This document shows positions 10,488 through 20,658 of a stretch of 64,000 nt of DNA, piece by piece. Each line of letters starts with the position of its first letter. Positions within the stretch are counted from its first letter, which is position 1. Below the pieces are notes generated by a model, which saw nothing but the letters and a program-made list of their open reading frames with translations, searched no databases and was not told the DNA's origin. Source of the DNA: Thermoflavifilum sp. (GTDB lineage: Bacteria > Bacteroidota > Bacteroidia > Chitinophagales > Chitinophagaceae); NCBI GenBank assembly GCA_023511875.1, contig JAIMAQ010000012.1, positions 1 to 64,000 of the forward strand, read 5' to 3'. A program made the translations under genes and the position numbers.

Positions 10488-11494
10488 AAAAGAATTTTTA
10501 TATATTCAAAAATGGTAGATTGAAAAGAAAGGATAATACTATAATATTTGAATTTTCTGCTGATGAAGCAGAGCAACGTAGAGTAATGCCTATTGAGGCG
10601 ATAGATGATATTTATTTATTTGGTGAAATAGATTTAAACACACGCGTATTGAATTTTATGGCTCAAAATGGTGTAATTGGCCATGTGTTCAATTATTATG
10701 ATAACTACGCGGGTTCTTTTTATCCCAGAGAAACCAATGTAAGCGGTTCTTTAGTCATAGCACAGGTAATTCATTATATGGATTATGAAAAAAGATTGAT
10801 AATTGCGAAAGAAATACTAAAAGGTGCATTTCATGGTATATTAAAAAATCTGCATTATTATCAAAATAGGTCTAGGGAAATTTCAAATCAGATAGAAATT
10901 ATTGAGAATTTATCAAATGATGTTCAGGATGCAAATACCATTGCAGAGCTACTTGGTATTGAAGGAAAGATTCATGAGGTATATTATAATGCATGGAATA
11001 CCATTTTTACAACAAATGATGATGTTTTTCAATTTACTTTGCGTGAAAAAAAGCCTCCCTCGAATCCAATTAACGCTCTAATTTCTTTTGGTAACTCACT
11101 CGTGTATTCGATAATTATTTCAGAATTATATCACACTCAGTTAAATCCTACGATTGGGTACCTGCATGAGCCTGGTACAAGAAGATTCACTCTTTCTCTC
11201 GACCTGGCCGAGATATTTAAGCCTCTATTATCCGATCGGCTTATTTTCACTTTAATTAACCATAAAAGGATACAGAAAGAGCATTTTGATGATAAGCTTA
11301 ATTACGCTTACCTAAATGAAAAGGGGAGGAGAATATTTGTTGAAGCATTTGACGAAAAGCTTCAGACTACTGTAAGACACCCACAGCTAAAAAGGAATGT
11401 GAGTTATAGACAACTCATTCGACTGGAGTGTTATAAATTGAGCAAACATGTTTTAGGAATAAAAGAGTATAATTCGTTTAGAATGTGGTGGTAA
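10484..11494 (+). CDS. cas1: CRISPR integrase Cas1 (type I-B)
   Basis: The start at 10484 gives a 336-residue protein beginning MKKNFYIFKNGRLKRKDN, as in I-B Cas1, and overlaps the cas4 stop. An alternative start 9 bp upstream would be out of keeping with the family. Active-site residues are E160 (LLGIEGKIHE), H228 (GYLHEPGTRR) and E243 or D240 (LDLAEIFKP). Cas1 forms a heterohexamer with Cas2 and inserts new spacers at the leader end of array 1. The sequence differs strongly from the II-C Cas1 at 29976-30875, showing that the two systems arrived independently. Confidence 0.96.
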   Translation: MKKNFYIFKNGRLKRKDNTIIFEFSADEAEQRRVMPIEAIDDIYLFGEIDLNTRVLNFMAQNGVIGHVFNYYDNYAGSFYPRETNVSGSLVIAQVIHYMDYEKRLIIAKEILKGAFHGILKNLHYYQNRSREISNQIEIIENLSNDVQDANTIAELLGIEGKIHEVYYNAWNTIFTTNDDVFQFTLREKKPPSNPINALISFGNSLVYSIIISELYHTQLNPTIGYLHEPGTRRFTLSLDLAEIFKPLLSDRLIFTLINHKRIQKEHFDDKLNYAYLNEKGRRIFVEAFDEKLQTTVRHPQLKRNVSYRQLIRLECYKLSKHVLGIKEYNSFRMWW

Positions 11495-11495
11495 T

Positions 11496-11768
11496 ATGAA
11501 AGGACCTTTTTACTACATTATTACTTATGATATAGAAGAAAAGCGTGTTACTCAAGTGTTAAAAATTATGAGAAGATATTTAAACTGGGTGCAGAATTCT
11601 GTGTTTGAGGGGGAGCTATCTGATAGCCAATTTGAGGCATTAAAGGCTGAATTGAAATCTATTATAGATAGTAACAAAGATTCCATTCTTATATATAAGA
11701 TGCTCGACAAATGGAAAGAAAGGGAGTGTATAGGTAGAGAGAAATCCGATATCAGCAATATTCTCTAG
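11496..11768 (+). CDS. cas2: CRISPR adaptation protein Cas2 (type I-B)
   Basis: This 90-residue ferredoxin-fold protein opens with the Cas2 strand YYIITYDIEEKRV, placing the conserved Asp at D12. A second conserved stretch, RRYLNWVQNSVFEGELSDSQ, is the usual dimer and Cas1-contact region. It bridges two Cas1 dimers in the integration complex. The stop at 11768 lies 92 bp before the first repeat of array 1, so the leader lies directly downstream and the array is the natural target of this adaptation module. The gene is 1 bp after cas1. Confidence 0.95.
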   Translation: MKGPFYYIITYDIEEKRVTQVLKIMRRYLNWVQNSVFEGELSDSQFEALKAELKSIIDSNKDSILIYKMLDKWKERECIGREKSDISNIL

Positions 11769-11860
11769 TCGCAGATGAGCATTTTTAGCATTTTCCTCAA
11801 CGACTGAATTTTTCTTATCTTTGAGTGCTGAAACCCTTTATAGTATTGATTTTTTTTGCT
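11769..11860 (+). promoter_or_regulatory. Leader and candidate promoter of CRISPR array 1
   Basis: The 92-bp AT-rich stretch between cas2 and the first repeat is the leader. A -33-like TTTG (11820-11823) and a -7-like TAGTATTG (11841-11848, one mismatch to TAnnTTTG) would start transcription about 8 bp before the first repeat. The degenerate repeat at the far end of the array independently places the leader here. The stretch ends in a T8 run. Confidence 0.6.
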
Positions 11861-14800
11861 GTAACCATCGAACCATTGTGGAATTTAAACGAAAATCCCA
11901 TTGATATATTGATAAAAAAATAATATGCGTAACCATCGAACCATTGTGGAATTTAAACAAATAATCGTTTCCGGTGCGTTCCACGATGCGACCCGTAACC
12001 ATCGAACCATTGTGGAATTTAAACCTGGGCGTAAAAAACGCCCGTTTTTTCATTGAGAAAGTAACCATCGAACCATTGTGGAATTTAAACGCACGTCAAA
12101 GATATCTATAGACAAGTCGTTACCACGGGTAACCATCGAACCATTGTGGAATTTAAACGTATGAAAGAAAAAACAAAGGTCGACTATTGGAGCTATGTAA
12201 CCATCGAACCATTGTGGAATTTAAACTTTTCATATTCACCGTAGAAATGGTGTTCAAAATCTGTAACCATCGAACCATTGTGGAATTTAAACGATAATTG
12301 TGGAGGTATTCCATAAAATCTATCCCGGTAACCATCGAACCATTGTGGAATTTAAACATATGAAACTAGCTAGAACGACTATAATCACAACAAGTAACCA
12401 TCGAACCATTGTGGAATTTAAACGGAAATGAGTTGCTCGATTCAAGGTGGGTCTCGAAAAGTAACCATCGAACCATTGTGGAATTTAAACGTTTGGTTTG
12501 AAATAGAAAAAAGCACCCGCTACACACGTAACCATCGAACCATTGTGGAATTTAAACAAATGAAATATATCTATCATATACAGAGCGCTGTACGTAACCA
12601 TCGAACCATTGTGGAATTTAAACGAGATCGAAGGGCAAGTTGTCGAGGAGACAGGGAACGTAACCATCGAACCATTGTGGAATTTAAACCACAAATCGCT
12701 CCTATTTGCGGCGGCCTTTGCTACCTGTAACCATCGAACCATTGTGGAATTTAAACCAGCTTTTTTCTCCCTCGAGATGTCCAGCGAACAGGGTAACCAT
12801 CGAACCATTGTGGAATTTAAACTTTCCAATCAATTCTTTAAGCTGACTTTTTATCCCAAGTAACCATCGAACCATTGTGGAATTTAAACTCAGGTGTGGA
12901 CACTGTCCAAAGTCGTATGGTTATACGTAACCATCGAACCATTGTGGAATTTAAACTTTTGGTCTTTTAAAAGGGCTTTGGAAGAAGCTGAGGAGTAACC
13001 ATCGAACCATTGTGGAATTTAAACGACGTATTTAATATCTTAATATCATTATAAAACATAGTAACCATCGAACCATTGTGGAATTTAAACGATCATGAAA
13101 AACGTGTCGGAATCCAAGTTGAATTCGTAACCATCGAACCATTGTGGAATTTAAACCAATGATAGCCAATAAGATATTTTGTAAAAGCTTACGTAACCAT
13201 CGAACCATTGTGGAATTTAAACTATGAATTTGTAAAGTAACCGCCGCCGGCGCTCTCGGTAACCATCGAACCATTGTGGAATTTAAACCACTCAGAGGAG
13301 GGCGATAAGGCTAAGAAGATGTTCGTAACCATCGAACCATTGTGGAATTTAAACTTGTTAATCTCGACTGATTTAAATCAGTGAGATATCCGTAACCATC
13401 GAACCATTGTGGAATTTAAACGAATTACTATCGTATGGTTCTGCTCTCTACCCGAAAGTAACCATCGAACCATTGTGGAATTTAAACTCTTTCTACAGTG
13501 AAGGGTCCGAAGAAAGACTTTTTGGTAACCATCGAACCATTGTGGAATTTAAACGTTGATCAACAGGGATCTGCTGGACATGGCAAGTGAGTAACCATCG
13601 AACCATTGTGGAATTTAAACGAGTTAGATGCCAAGACCTCGCTGACGATATTGATATAGTAACCATCGAACCATTGTGGAATTTAAACTGATATTACTAT
13701 CGGCTATTTGCCTTACAGCATCGTGTAACCATCGAACCATTGTGGAATTTAAACAGATGCTGAAGATACCTATCATCGTCCTATCACAGCGTAACCATCG
13801 AACCATTGTGGAATTTAAACTGTTGATGACTTTCTTTTTTCGGCAACGATGTCTTTGGTAACCATCGAACCATTGTGGAATTTAAACTCTGGACAAGATA
13901 TTGGCTGGCTCTATATCCGATGAGTAACCATCGAACCATTGTGGAATTTAAACGAGTATTTCTATCATGATGACAACAGGGTCATCATGGGTAACCATCG
14001 AACCATTGTGGAATTTAAACATAAGATAACCGCCGCAGGTGCCTAGCCAGCGGTTCGTAACCATCGAACCATTGTGGAATTTAAACAATTCATTCGGGGG
14101 AGGACGTCACGTTTTATGATTTGTAACCATCGAACCATTGTGGAATTTAAACCGTGAAACATTCCCACCACTTGGCGCTGGGGACTGGGTAACCATCGAA
14201 CCATTGTGGAATTTAAACAATGCTGGGTACTGGGGCTGGGTACTGGTTACTGGGTGTAACCATCGAACCATTGTGGAATTTAAACCGTGGAACATTTAAG
14301 GCTCTCTGGTGCACTTGATACGTAACCATCGAACCATTGTGGAATTTAAACAAGAGAGACAAGGGTTGTCGTTCTCGGAGCTGGTCCGTAACCATCGAAC
14401 CATTGTGGAATTTAAACTAAGAAGTCTATCAGATATCTCGTCTTGACGACCTTGTAACCATCGAACCATTGTGGAATTTAAACATCAAATTCTTTAAACA
14501 TATCGGCCAATACAGAAGCGTAACCATCGAACCATTGTGGAATTTAAACTGCGATGTTCGAGGAGCGAAAAGGTTTTCTTCTCCAGGTAACCATCGAACC
14601 ATTGTGGAATTTAAACATCCTTCAGGTTATGAGCCTGATGTGCTTCCATTACAGTAACCATCGAACCATTGTGGAATTTAAACTGAGATACTCGTATATG
14701 TTCTTGACGACGGGTAGTTTGTAACCATCGAACCATTGTGGAATTTAAACGCAAGCAATCAAGTTTGCTTCTATCAAAGAAGCAGGTAACCATCGAACCA
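11861..14800 (+). CRISPR. Type I-B CRISPR array: 45 repeats, 44 spacers
   Basis: The 30-bp repeat begins GTAACCATCGAACC and ends GGAATTTAAAC. I counted 44 full copies (first 11861-11890, last 14721-14750) with no mismatches noticed, plus a truncated terminal copy whose first 15 bp (14786-14800) match before it diverges. Spacers run from about 34 to 38 bp. The decayed copy marks the old, distal end. Transcription should therefore run on the plus strand away from cas2, with newest spacers near 11.9 kb. The repeat matches the needs of Cas6 in the adjacent operon. Short open frames across the array on both strands are products of the repeat and are not genes. Two spacers contain strong hairpins. 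Confidence 0.99.
12027..12050 (+). terminator. Intrinsic-terminator-like hairpin inside I-B spacer 3
   Basis: Spacer 3 contains stem GGGCGT (12027-12032), loop AAAAA and stem ACGCCC (12038-12043), then G and T6 (12045-12050). On the transcribed strand this has the form of a Rho-independent terminator. It probably came with the protospacer. Whether it stops array transcription is unknown; the stem is only 6 bp. Confidence 0.55.
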
Positions 14801-14823
14801 TCGAAAAGAATAAAAACTCTTAT

Positions 14824-14877
14824 TTATATTATTTTGCATTCTTATTATTTTTATATTATTTTGCATTCTTATTATTA
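14824..14877. repeat. 27-bp tandem duplication
   Basis: Two adjacent copies (14824-14850 and 14851-14877) of a unit starting TTATATTATTTTGCATTC are identical except possibly for the last base. They lie in the very AT-rich 136-bp gap between the array end and the copper ATPase gene. No function is evident. Confidence 0.8.
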
Positions 14878-14936
14878 CATTGTTATAATCATTTTACTGG
14901 GCAATTTTATCATTCACAATTTTAATTAAGGTTCTT

Positions 14937-16967
14937 ATGGAACACGAGTATACATACCACCATTCCCCCAACCATTCTGAACCACATTCTACCCATAAGC
15001 ATATGAGCCGCGCTAACCATCATCAAATGATGATACAGGATTTTAAAAAACGATTTTGGGTTTCATTGATTATTTCTATTCCTGTTTTACTGCTTTCGCC
15101 AATGATACAGGAATTCCTTCACTTTCAAATAAGGTTTACAGGATATTTATACATACTGTTTGTATTATCTTCTATAGTTTTCTTTTACGGTGGATGGCCC
15201 TTCTTAAAAGGGCTGAATGATGAATTAAAAAAGCGTTCACCGGGTATGATGACCCTTATTGCCGTTGCTATCACGGTGGCTTATGTGTACAGCAGTGCAG
15301 TAGTATTCGGGTTACCAGGAAAGATATTCTTCTGGGAATTGGTAACCCTTATAGATATTATGCTTCTTGGGCATTGGATTGAAATGAAATCTGTGATCGG
15401 TGCATCTAGGGCGTTAGAGTTATTAGTAAGCATGATGCCTTCGGAAGCACATAAGATTCATGGAGATCAGATCATGGATGTGAAAGTAGATGAACTCAAA
15501 ACTGGCGATATTATTCTCATAAAACCAGGAGAAAAAATACCTGCAGATGGAGTAATCATTGAAGGAGAAAGTTACGTAAATGAGTCTATGCTTACTGGAG
15601 AATCAAAACCAGTAAAAAAAGTGCCTGATCAGCAAGTAATTGGTGGGTCTATAAATGGTAATGGTTCATTAAAAATAAAAGTACTACACACAGGGAAAGA
15701 TAGCTACTTAAGCAAGGTGATTAACTTGGTAGAGGAAGCACAAAAAACAAAATCTAAGACACAAAATCTTGCAGATAAAGCAGCAAAATGGTTAACATAT
15801 ATAGCGTTGACGGTGGGAATAATTACTTTAATTACATGGCTCGTACTGGGGTTTGATTTCGTATATGCATTAGAACGAATGGTAACCGTTATGGTTATTT
15901 CATGCCCACATGCTTTAGGACTGGCTATACCATTGGTTGTGGCTATATCAACGGCGGTTTCTGCACAAAACGGGTTACTTATTCGTAACCGTACAGCCTT
16001 CGAAAATTCAAGAAAAATAACAACTATTATTTTTGATAAAACGGGTACACTTACGAAAGGTAATTTTGTAGTTACTCGATATACATCTGTTTTGGATAAG
16101 TTTGATAAAGGTGAAATATTAAGATTAGCTGGTGCATTGGAGCAAAATTCGGAACACCCCATTGCACTGGGAATAGTGAATAAAATAAAGGAGTTAAATA
16201 TCTCTATTCCAAAAGTTGAAAACTTTCATGCGATAACAGGCAGGGGAGTAGAAGCCAATGTAGAAGGCAATGAAGTAAAAGTGGTAAGTCCTGGTTATTT
16301 AAAAGAAAATAATATTCCAATACCCGATAACACAAATATTGCTGTGTCAGAAACTATAGTTTTTGTGATCATTAATGGGCAACTTGCAGGTTATATTGCA
16401 CTTGCTGATGAAATAAGGCCGGAATCAAAAGAAGCCATTCGTAGATTCAAGGAAAATCATATTCAGGTTTTCATGGCTACGGGTGATAACGAAGCGGTTG
16501 CCAGATCAGTAAGTGATGAACTCGGTTTAGATGGCTATTATGCAGAAGTATTACCCCATCAAAAAGTTGAAATTGTAAAAGAACTACAAGCTAAGGGTGA
16601 ATTTGTGGCCATGACAGGAGATGGTGTAAATGATGCTCCTGCTTTAGCGCAAGCAGATATAGGCATAGCTGTAGGTTCGGGTACAGATATTGCCGCAGAA
16701 ACTGCAGATATTATTTTAGTAAATAGTAACCCGATAGATATTCTAAGTTTAATATTGTTTGGCAAAGCCACATATAAGAAGATGATACAAAATTTGATAT
16801 GGGCTACTGGATACAATGCCTTTGCTATACCACTAGCAGCAGGGGTGCTATATAAATTTGGATTTGTATTGAGCCCGGCTATCGGGGCTGCCATGATGAG
16901 CCTAAGTACAGTTATTGTAGCTATTAATGCTCAATTGCTAAGAAAACAAATTATTAAGCAAAATTGA
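14937..16967 (+). CDS. copB: Copper-exporting P1B-type ATPase, CopB-like
   Basis: This 676-residue P-type ATPase has a His-rich cytosolic N-terminus (16 or so His among residues 3-29) in place of a heavy-metal-associated CxxC domain. The transport motif in the sixth helix is CPH (323-325), not CPC, which marks the CopB-like P1B-3 group that exports Cu(+/2+), possibly Ag. Other landmarks are the actuator TGES (220-223), the phosphorylation site DKTGT (367-371), a SEHP motif in the nucleotide-binding domain and GDGVNDAPA in the hinge. Eight membrane helices are expected. It sits alone after CRISPR array 1, with 136 bp upstream. No CopY/CueR-type regulator is adjacent. Nearby cox genes need copper, but they are 45 kb away. 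Confidence 0.95.
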   Translation: MEHEYTYHHSPNHSEPHSTHKHMSRANHHQMMIQDFKKRFWVSLIISIPVLLLSPMIQEFLHFQIRFTGYLYILFVLSSIVFFYGGWPFLKGLNDELKKRSPGMMTLIAVAITVAYVYSSAVVFGLPGKIFFWELVTLIDIMLLGHWIEMKSVIGASRALELLVSMMPSEAHKIHGDQIMDVKVDELKTGDIILIKPGEKIPADGVIIEGESYVNESMLTGESKPVKKVPDQQVIGGSINGNGSLKIKVLHTGKDSYLSKVINLVEEAQKTKSKTQNLADKAAKWLTYIALTVGIITLITWLVLGFDFVYALERMVTVMVISCPHALGLAIPLVVAISTAVSAQNGLLIRNRTAFENSRKITTIIFDKTGTLTKGNFVVTRYTSVLDKFDKGEILRLAGALEQNSEHPIALGIVNKIKELNISIPKVENFHAITGRGVEANVEGNEVKVVSPGYLKENNIPIPDNTNIAVSETIVFVIINGQLAGYIALADEIRPESKEAIRRFKENHIQVFMATGDNEAVARSVSDELGLDGYYAEVLPHQKVEIVKELQAKGEFVAMTGDGVNDAPALAQADIGIAVGSGTDIAAETADIILVNSNPIDILSLILFGKATYKKMIQNLIWATGYNAFAIPLAAGVLYKFGFVLSPAIGAAMMSLSTVIVAINAQLLRKQIIKQN

Positions 16968-17705
16968 GTTTAGGATTCAGATTAACCTTCACAAAAAAAT
17001 TTGATAAACGTCTTCCTGAGTTCTAGAACAAAATACATGTACAAATCTATCTCTTAATCAGTAATGTGTATTTTTATTTCATGATTAAGACGAGCCCGCT
17101 GGGGTTAGAATAAAAATCAAAATAGTTGAGTAACCCCATTGCATTGAAATCGAGCTAGTTGATTAAAATATTCGTTAGTTCCCTCGATACACTTTGCTAC
17201 CCTACGATCCGAAACAATGATAGATGGGTGACGCAATGCATCAAGTATCTCTTATTGAAAAGTCCATTTCATTTAAAATGGTGGGGTCGGCTCTCTTTTA
17301 CGAGCTTTCTGCTGGGAGCTCTCAAGCAATGTATAAGATTGAAATGACTATCCTTTAATCTTTATTGATTGCCATTTACATCACCAGAAGCCGCCGCCTC
17401 TGTGGTACCAGATTTGAGCTACCTTAACTTATTTCGAAAACCCAGTAGCCAAGGCAATAGTTATTTTTTGCTTACCTAGAAGATAATTACTTACTTTTAC
17501 CAAAAATTTTAAAATGATAATGGGTCAAAAACCAGTTATCATCACATTCGCTACACATAATTTTTTAGAACCCCCTTTATTGATAGTGCGAGCAATAGCA
17601 TTATCTGTTTTTGGGTCACTTACATTTATTCATAATGGAAAGTTTTAAGTGTGCGTTTCCTACAGGTTATTTTCACTTCTCATTGATCTTCTTAATTGGT
17701 TATAG
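16968..17705. other. 738-bp intergenic region without a supported gene
   Basis: This stretch separates copB from the hydrogenase-like operon. Only weak frames are present: one of 62 codons (17159-17347) and one of 45 codons (17514-17648), neither resembling anything I know. I see no tRNA, strong terminator, inverted repeat or insertion-sequence remnant. It could be a decayed gene or the scar of a past insertion joining two transferred blocks. Confidence 0.5.
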
Positions 17706-19724
17706 ATGAGCCTGAGTGTTTACGTATTGATATTGAGTATTCTGTTCATAATTCTCGTTGCCGTTGTCAAAGAAAGATGGAAAGGAGTCATCGCTTTGTT
17801 GGCTTTGTTGTTCAATACAGGAATAAGTTCTTATGTTGCAGTGGATGCCTTGCGTGGCAAATTATTCGAAGAAATATTTTACGGAGGGTATATTTTCGGA
17901 GAAATCCCGGTAAGAGTAGATGCGCTTAGCGCATGGTTTATCCTGCTAACGAATTTCACTACGCTAACTGCAATTTTATATGGAAGAAGTTATCTGAAAC
18001 ATTACAAAAATCAATCTTCCAATCTTTTTATTCACTTTGCAAGTTATATACTGGTTCATTTTTCAATGATAGGAATTTATTGCGTTCAAAACATGCTTGC
18101 CTTCCTTTGCGTTTGGGAGTTAATGGCAATAAGTTCTTTCCTTCTGGTGATTTTCGAACATAACAAAATTGATATACTCAGGGCAGGAATAAATTATTTG
18201 ATTCAGTCGCATATAGGTATAGTTTTTCTAACACTTGGATTTATATGGGTGAGTTCATATATGGGCTCGTACGATTTTAATGCAATAGCTCAATACAGTG
18301 CTTCGGTAGCACCTGCAGTAAGTTTTATACTTTTTATGTGTTTTTTTATCGCATTTGCCATCAAAGCGGGGTTTGTTCCATTTCACACTTGGCTTCCGTA
18401 TGCCCACCCTGCTGCACCTGCTCATATTTCAGGAATGATGTCGGGTATAATCATCAAACTTGGAATCTTTGGCATTCTGAGAATGATTCTGCTGATAAAA
18501 GGAAATTACCTCGCATTTGGTTATGTTATACTTGTCATTTCAATAATCACAGGTGTGTATGGCGTGATGCTTGCCATAGTTCAACATAATGTAAAAAAGT
18601 TATTGGCATATCACAGCGTAGAAAATATTGGGATCATCGGAATTGGTATCGGGATAGGATGTATTGGGCTTGGGCTGAACAATCCTTATCTTTCTTTTGC
18701 AGGATTTGCCGGAGCGTTGCTTCATACACTCAATCATTCATTATTCAAATCTCTTTTGTTTTATAGCGCCGGAACAGTTTATCAGGCAACACATACAATG
18801 AACATTGAACATCTTGGAGGGCTGATCAAAAAGATGCCTCAAACCACTATTCTGTTTTTAATCGCTGCTCTTGCCATTTGTGGGTTACCTCCTTTTAATG
18901 GTTTTATTTCTGAATTTCTAATTTATTCCGGTTTATTCAATGGAATTAATGCTAATGGCCTTTCATTAACTATGATGATGCTGTTTTCTATTTTTGGACT
19001 GGTACTTATTGGTGGATTGGCAATGCTTTGTTTTACAAAAGCATTTGGAATTATTTTTCTCGGAACAGAACGCCATCCCTATCATACACCTATTCACGAA
19101 GCAGAATTCTCAAAACTTTTTCCCAAATACTTAGTTGCATCTATGATTATTTTCATCGGGATTGTTCCGCAATTATTTATCGGAGTAATCACGAGGCCAT
19201 TATTGCTTTTCACAGGAGAAAAAAGTATCCACATGGAAGGAGTAGAATTTGTTTCAATGTTCCAAACAATGAGTATTGTTGTTGGTGGATTTATTCTTCT
19301 TGTGGGATTGATTTATCTCGTGCGCAGACTAGTTGTATCAAAAACCGTTTCTATCGCTCCAACATGGGGTTGTGGTTATCCCTCAACCAGCCCAAAACTT
19401 CAATACACGGCTAACTCGTTTGTGAGGTCTTACAGGAAACTCGTAAAGCCATTGCTGATGATGAATAAAAAAGAAACGGAGATGAAAGGTGTTTTCCCTA
19501 ATGAGGTTCACATAGCTACACACCCTTACGATAAACTAGAAGCAATACTCATAGATGTGCCTATAAAACATCTGAAAAGATTTATGGGGAGATTTCGTTT
19601 TTTGCAGAATGGAAGCCCTCAATTTTATATTTTGTATGGGGTGGTCTTTATTTTTATAGCAATAGCAATTCCCTTTCTCATTGATCTGGCCAATTACTTG
19701 GTAGCATTGATTAAACAAATATAA
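17706..19724 (+). CDS. hyfB: HyfB-like proton-conducting membrane subunit (NuoL/M/N superfamily)
   Basis: This 672-residue, roughly 16-helix protein belongs to the antiporter-like subunits of hydrogenase-4 and complex I. Conserved charged sites are visible: a Glu in the CVWELMAISSF helix and Lys residues in the core segment that includes FAIKAGFVPFHTWLPYAHP and, further on, SGMMSGIIIKLGIFG. The typical His-rich LLHTLNHSLFKSLLF helix follows. Such subunits move protons or sodium ions across the membrane. It opens a six-gene operon with hyfC 2 bp downstream. HyfD and a NuoL-type second antiporter are absent from the operon. The true start could be the ATG at 17706, which sits at the start of the first helix. 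Confidence 0.93.
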   Translation: MSLSVYVLILSILFIILVAVVKERWKGVIALLALLFNTGISSYVAVDALRGKLFEEIFYGGYIFGEIPVRVDALSAWFILLTNFTTLTAILYGRSYLKHYKNQSSNLFIHFASYILVHFSMIGIYCVQNMLAFLCVWELMAISSFLLVIFEHNKIDILRAGINYLIQSHIGIVFLTLGFIWVSSYMGSYDFNAIAQYSASVAPAVSFILFMCFFIAFAIKAGFVPFHTWLPYAHPAAPAHISGMMSGIIIKLGIFGILRMILLIKGNYLAFGYVILVISIITGVYGVMLAIVQHNVKKLLAYHSVENIGIIGIGIGIGCIGLGLNNPYLSFAGFAGALLHTLNHSLFKSLLFYSAGTVYQATHTMNIEHLGGLIKKMPQTTILFLIAALAICGLPPFNGFISEFLIYSGLFNGINANGLSLTMMMLFSIFGLVLIGGLAMLCFTKAFGIIFLGTERHPYHTPIHEAEFSKLFPKYLVASMIIFIGIVPQLFIGVITRPLLLFTGEKSIHMEGVEFVSMFQTMSIVVGGFILLVGLIYLVRRLVVSKTVSIAPTWGCGYPSTSPKLQYTANSFVRSYRKLVKPLLMMNKKETEMKGVFPNEVHIATHPYDKLEAILIDVPIKHLKRFMGRFRFLQNGSPQFYILYGVVFIFIAIAIPFLIDLANYLVALIKQI

Positions 19725-19726
19725 AC

Positions 19727-20641
19727 ATGAAGGTCCTGAATTTAATTTATATTATTGCTGCCAGTTTGTTTTTCAATGGAATCATCATTCGTACAAAAAG
19801 TATTTTTTCTGGGAGGATGGGTCCTGGTATTTTTCAACCGTTAAAAGATATTTGGCGGTTATTTAGAAAAGGAGCAGTGTACAGCCAAACAAGCAGTTTT
19901 ATTTTCCAGATTGCCCCAACTATCTATTTTGCTTCTGTACTGATGGCGGTTTTTGTTATTCCGTTTGGCGGCCAACCAGGTTTGATTTCATTTAAGGGTG
20001 ATTTTGTATTCTTTGCTTATGTTCTTGCACTTGGTAAATTTTTTATGATTATTTCTGCGTTGGACACAGGAAGCAGTTTTGAAGGGATGGGTGCAAGTCG
20101 TGAAGCATTGTATTCTATGCTTGTTGAGCCAGCATTTTTTATTTTGATAGGCTCGTTTGCCTTGCTCACCGGGCATACATCTTTCTATGAAATATTTAGT
20201 TCGCTTCATTTTGGTTCTTATATTTCGTATAGAATAGGGGTACTTGCTGCATTTGTACTTGTCATTATTGCAATGATAGAAAACAGCCGTATGCCTGTAG
20301 ATGATCCAAAAACCCATCTTGAGCTCACGATGATCCATGAAGTTATGATTCTTGATAATAGCGGTTTCGACCTAGGGCTTATTCTTTATACCTCATCCTT
20401 GAAATTTGCAATGTATGGTGCGATCATAGCCAATCTTTTTCTTACTCCAGGAAATGAATGGTATTATTCTATTCCTATTTTTATTGGTATACAGATATTC
20501 TTTGCTGTTTTAATCGGAACAATTGAATCATTTATGGCAAGATTCCGGATGAATCATAACCCTGAGTTTATATTTGCTCTCACAACGGCCTCCCTGCTGA
20601 TATTCTTGGGGGTGCTACTGATTCTGGGAAAGATTATTTAA
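19727..20641 (+). CDS. hyfC: HyfC-like membrane anchor subunit (NuoH family)
   Basis: This 304-residue NuoH/HycD/HyfC-type protein has eight or so membrane helices. Family marks include RMGPGIFQPLKDIWRLFRKG in the first loop, SSFEGMGASREALYSMLVEP with its conserved Glu-Gly-Met, and MPVDDPKTHLELTMIHEVM. In hydrogenase-4 and complex I this subunit couples the peripheral arm to ion-pumping subunits, through an acidic channel that is preserved here. It begins 2 bp after hyfB. No sign of truncation is seen. Its sequence preservation contrasts with the degenerate redox sites in the peripheral subunits of the same operon. Confidence 0.93.
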   Translation: MKVLNLIYIIAASLFFNGIIIRTKSIFSGRMGPGIFQPLKDIWRLFRKGAVYSQTSSFIFQIAPTIYFASVLMAVFVIPFGGQPGLISFKGDFVFFAYVLALGKFFMIISALDTGSSFEGMGASREALYSMLVEPAFFILIGSFALLTGHTSFYEIFSSLHFGSYISYRIGVLAAFVLVIIAMIENSRMPVDDPKTHLELTMIHEVMILDNSGFDLGLILYTSSLKFAMYGAIIANLFLTPGNEWYYSIPIFIGIQIFFAVLIGTIESFMARFRMNHNPEFIFALTTASLLIFLGVLLILGKII

Positions 20642-20658
20642 AGATAAGCTAAAAAGAT

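Noticed and set aside
11838-14793. Many short open frames on both strands across array 1 (for example 12428-12730 and 12485-12829)
   Set aside because: All are generated by the 30-bp repeat, which lacks stops in some frames; they repeat the same peptide at each repeat.
17159-17347. A 62-codon frame in the gap after copB
   Set aside because: No start context, no recognisable similarity and unusual composition; most likely chance.
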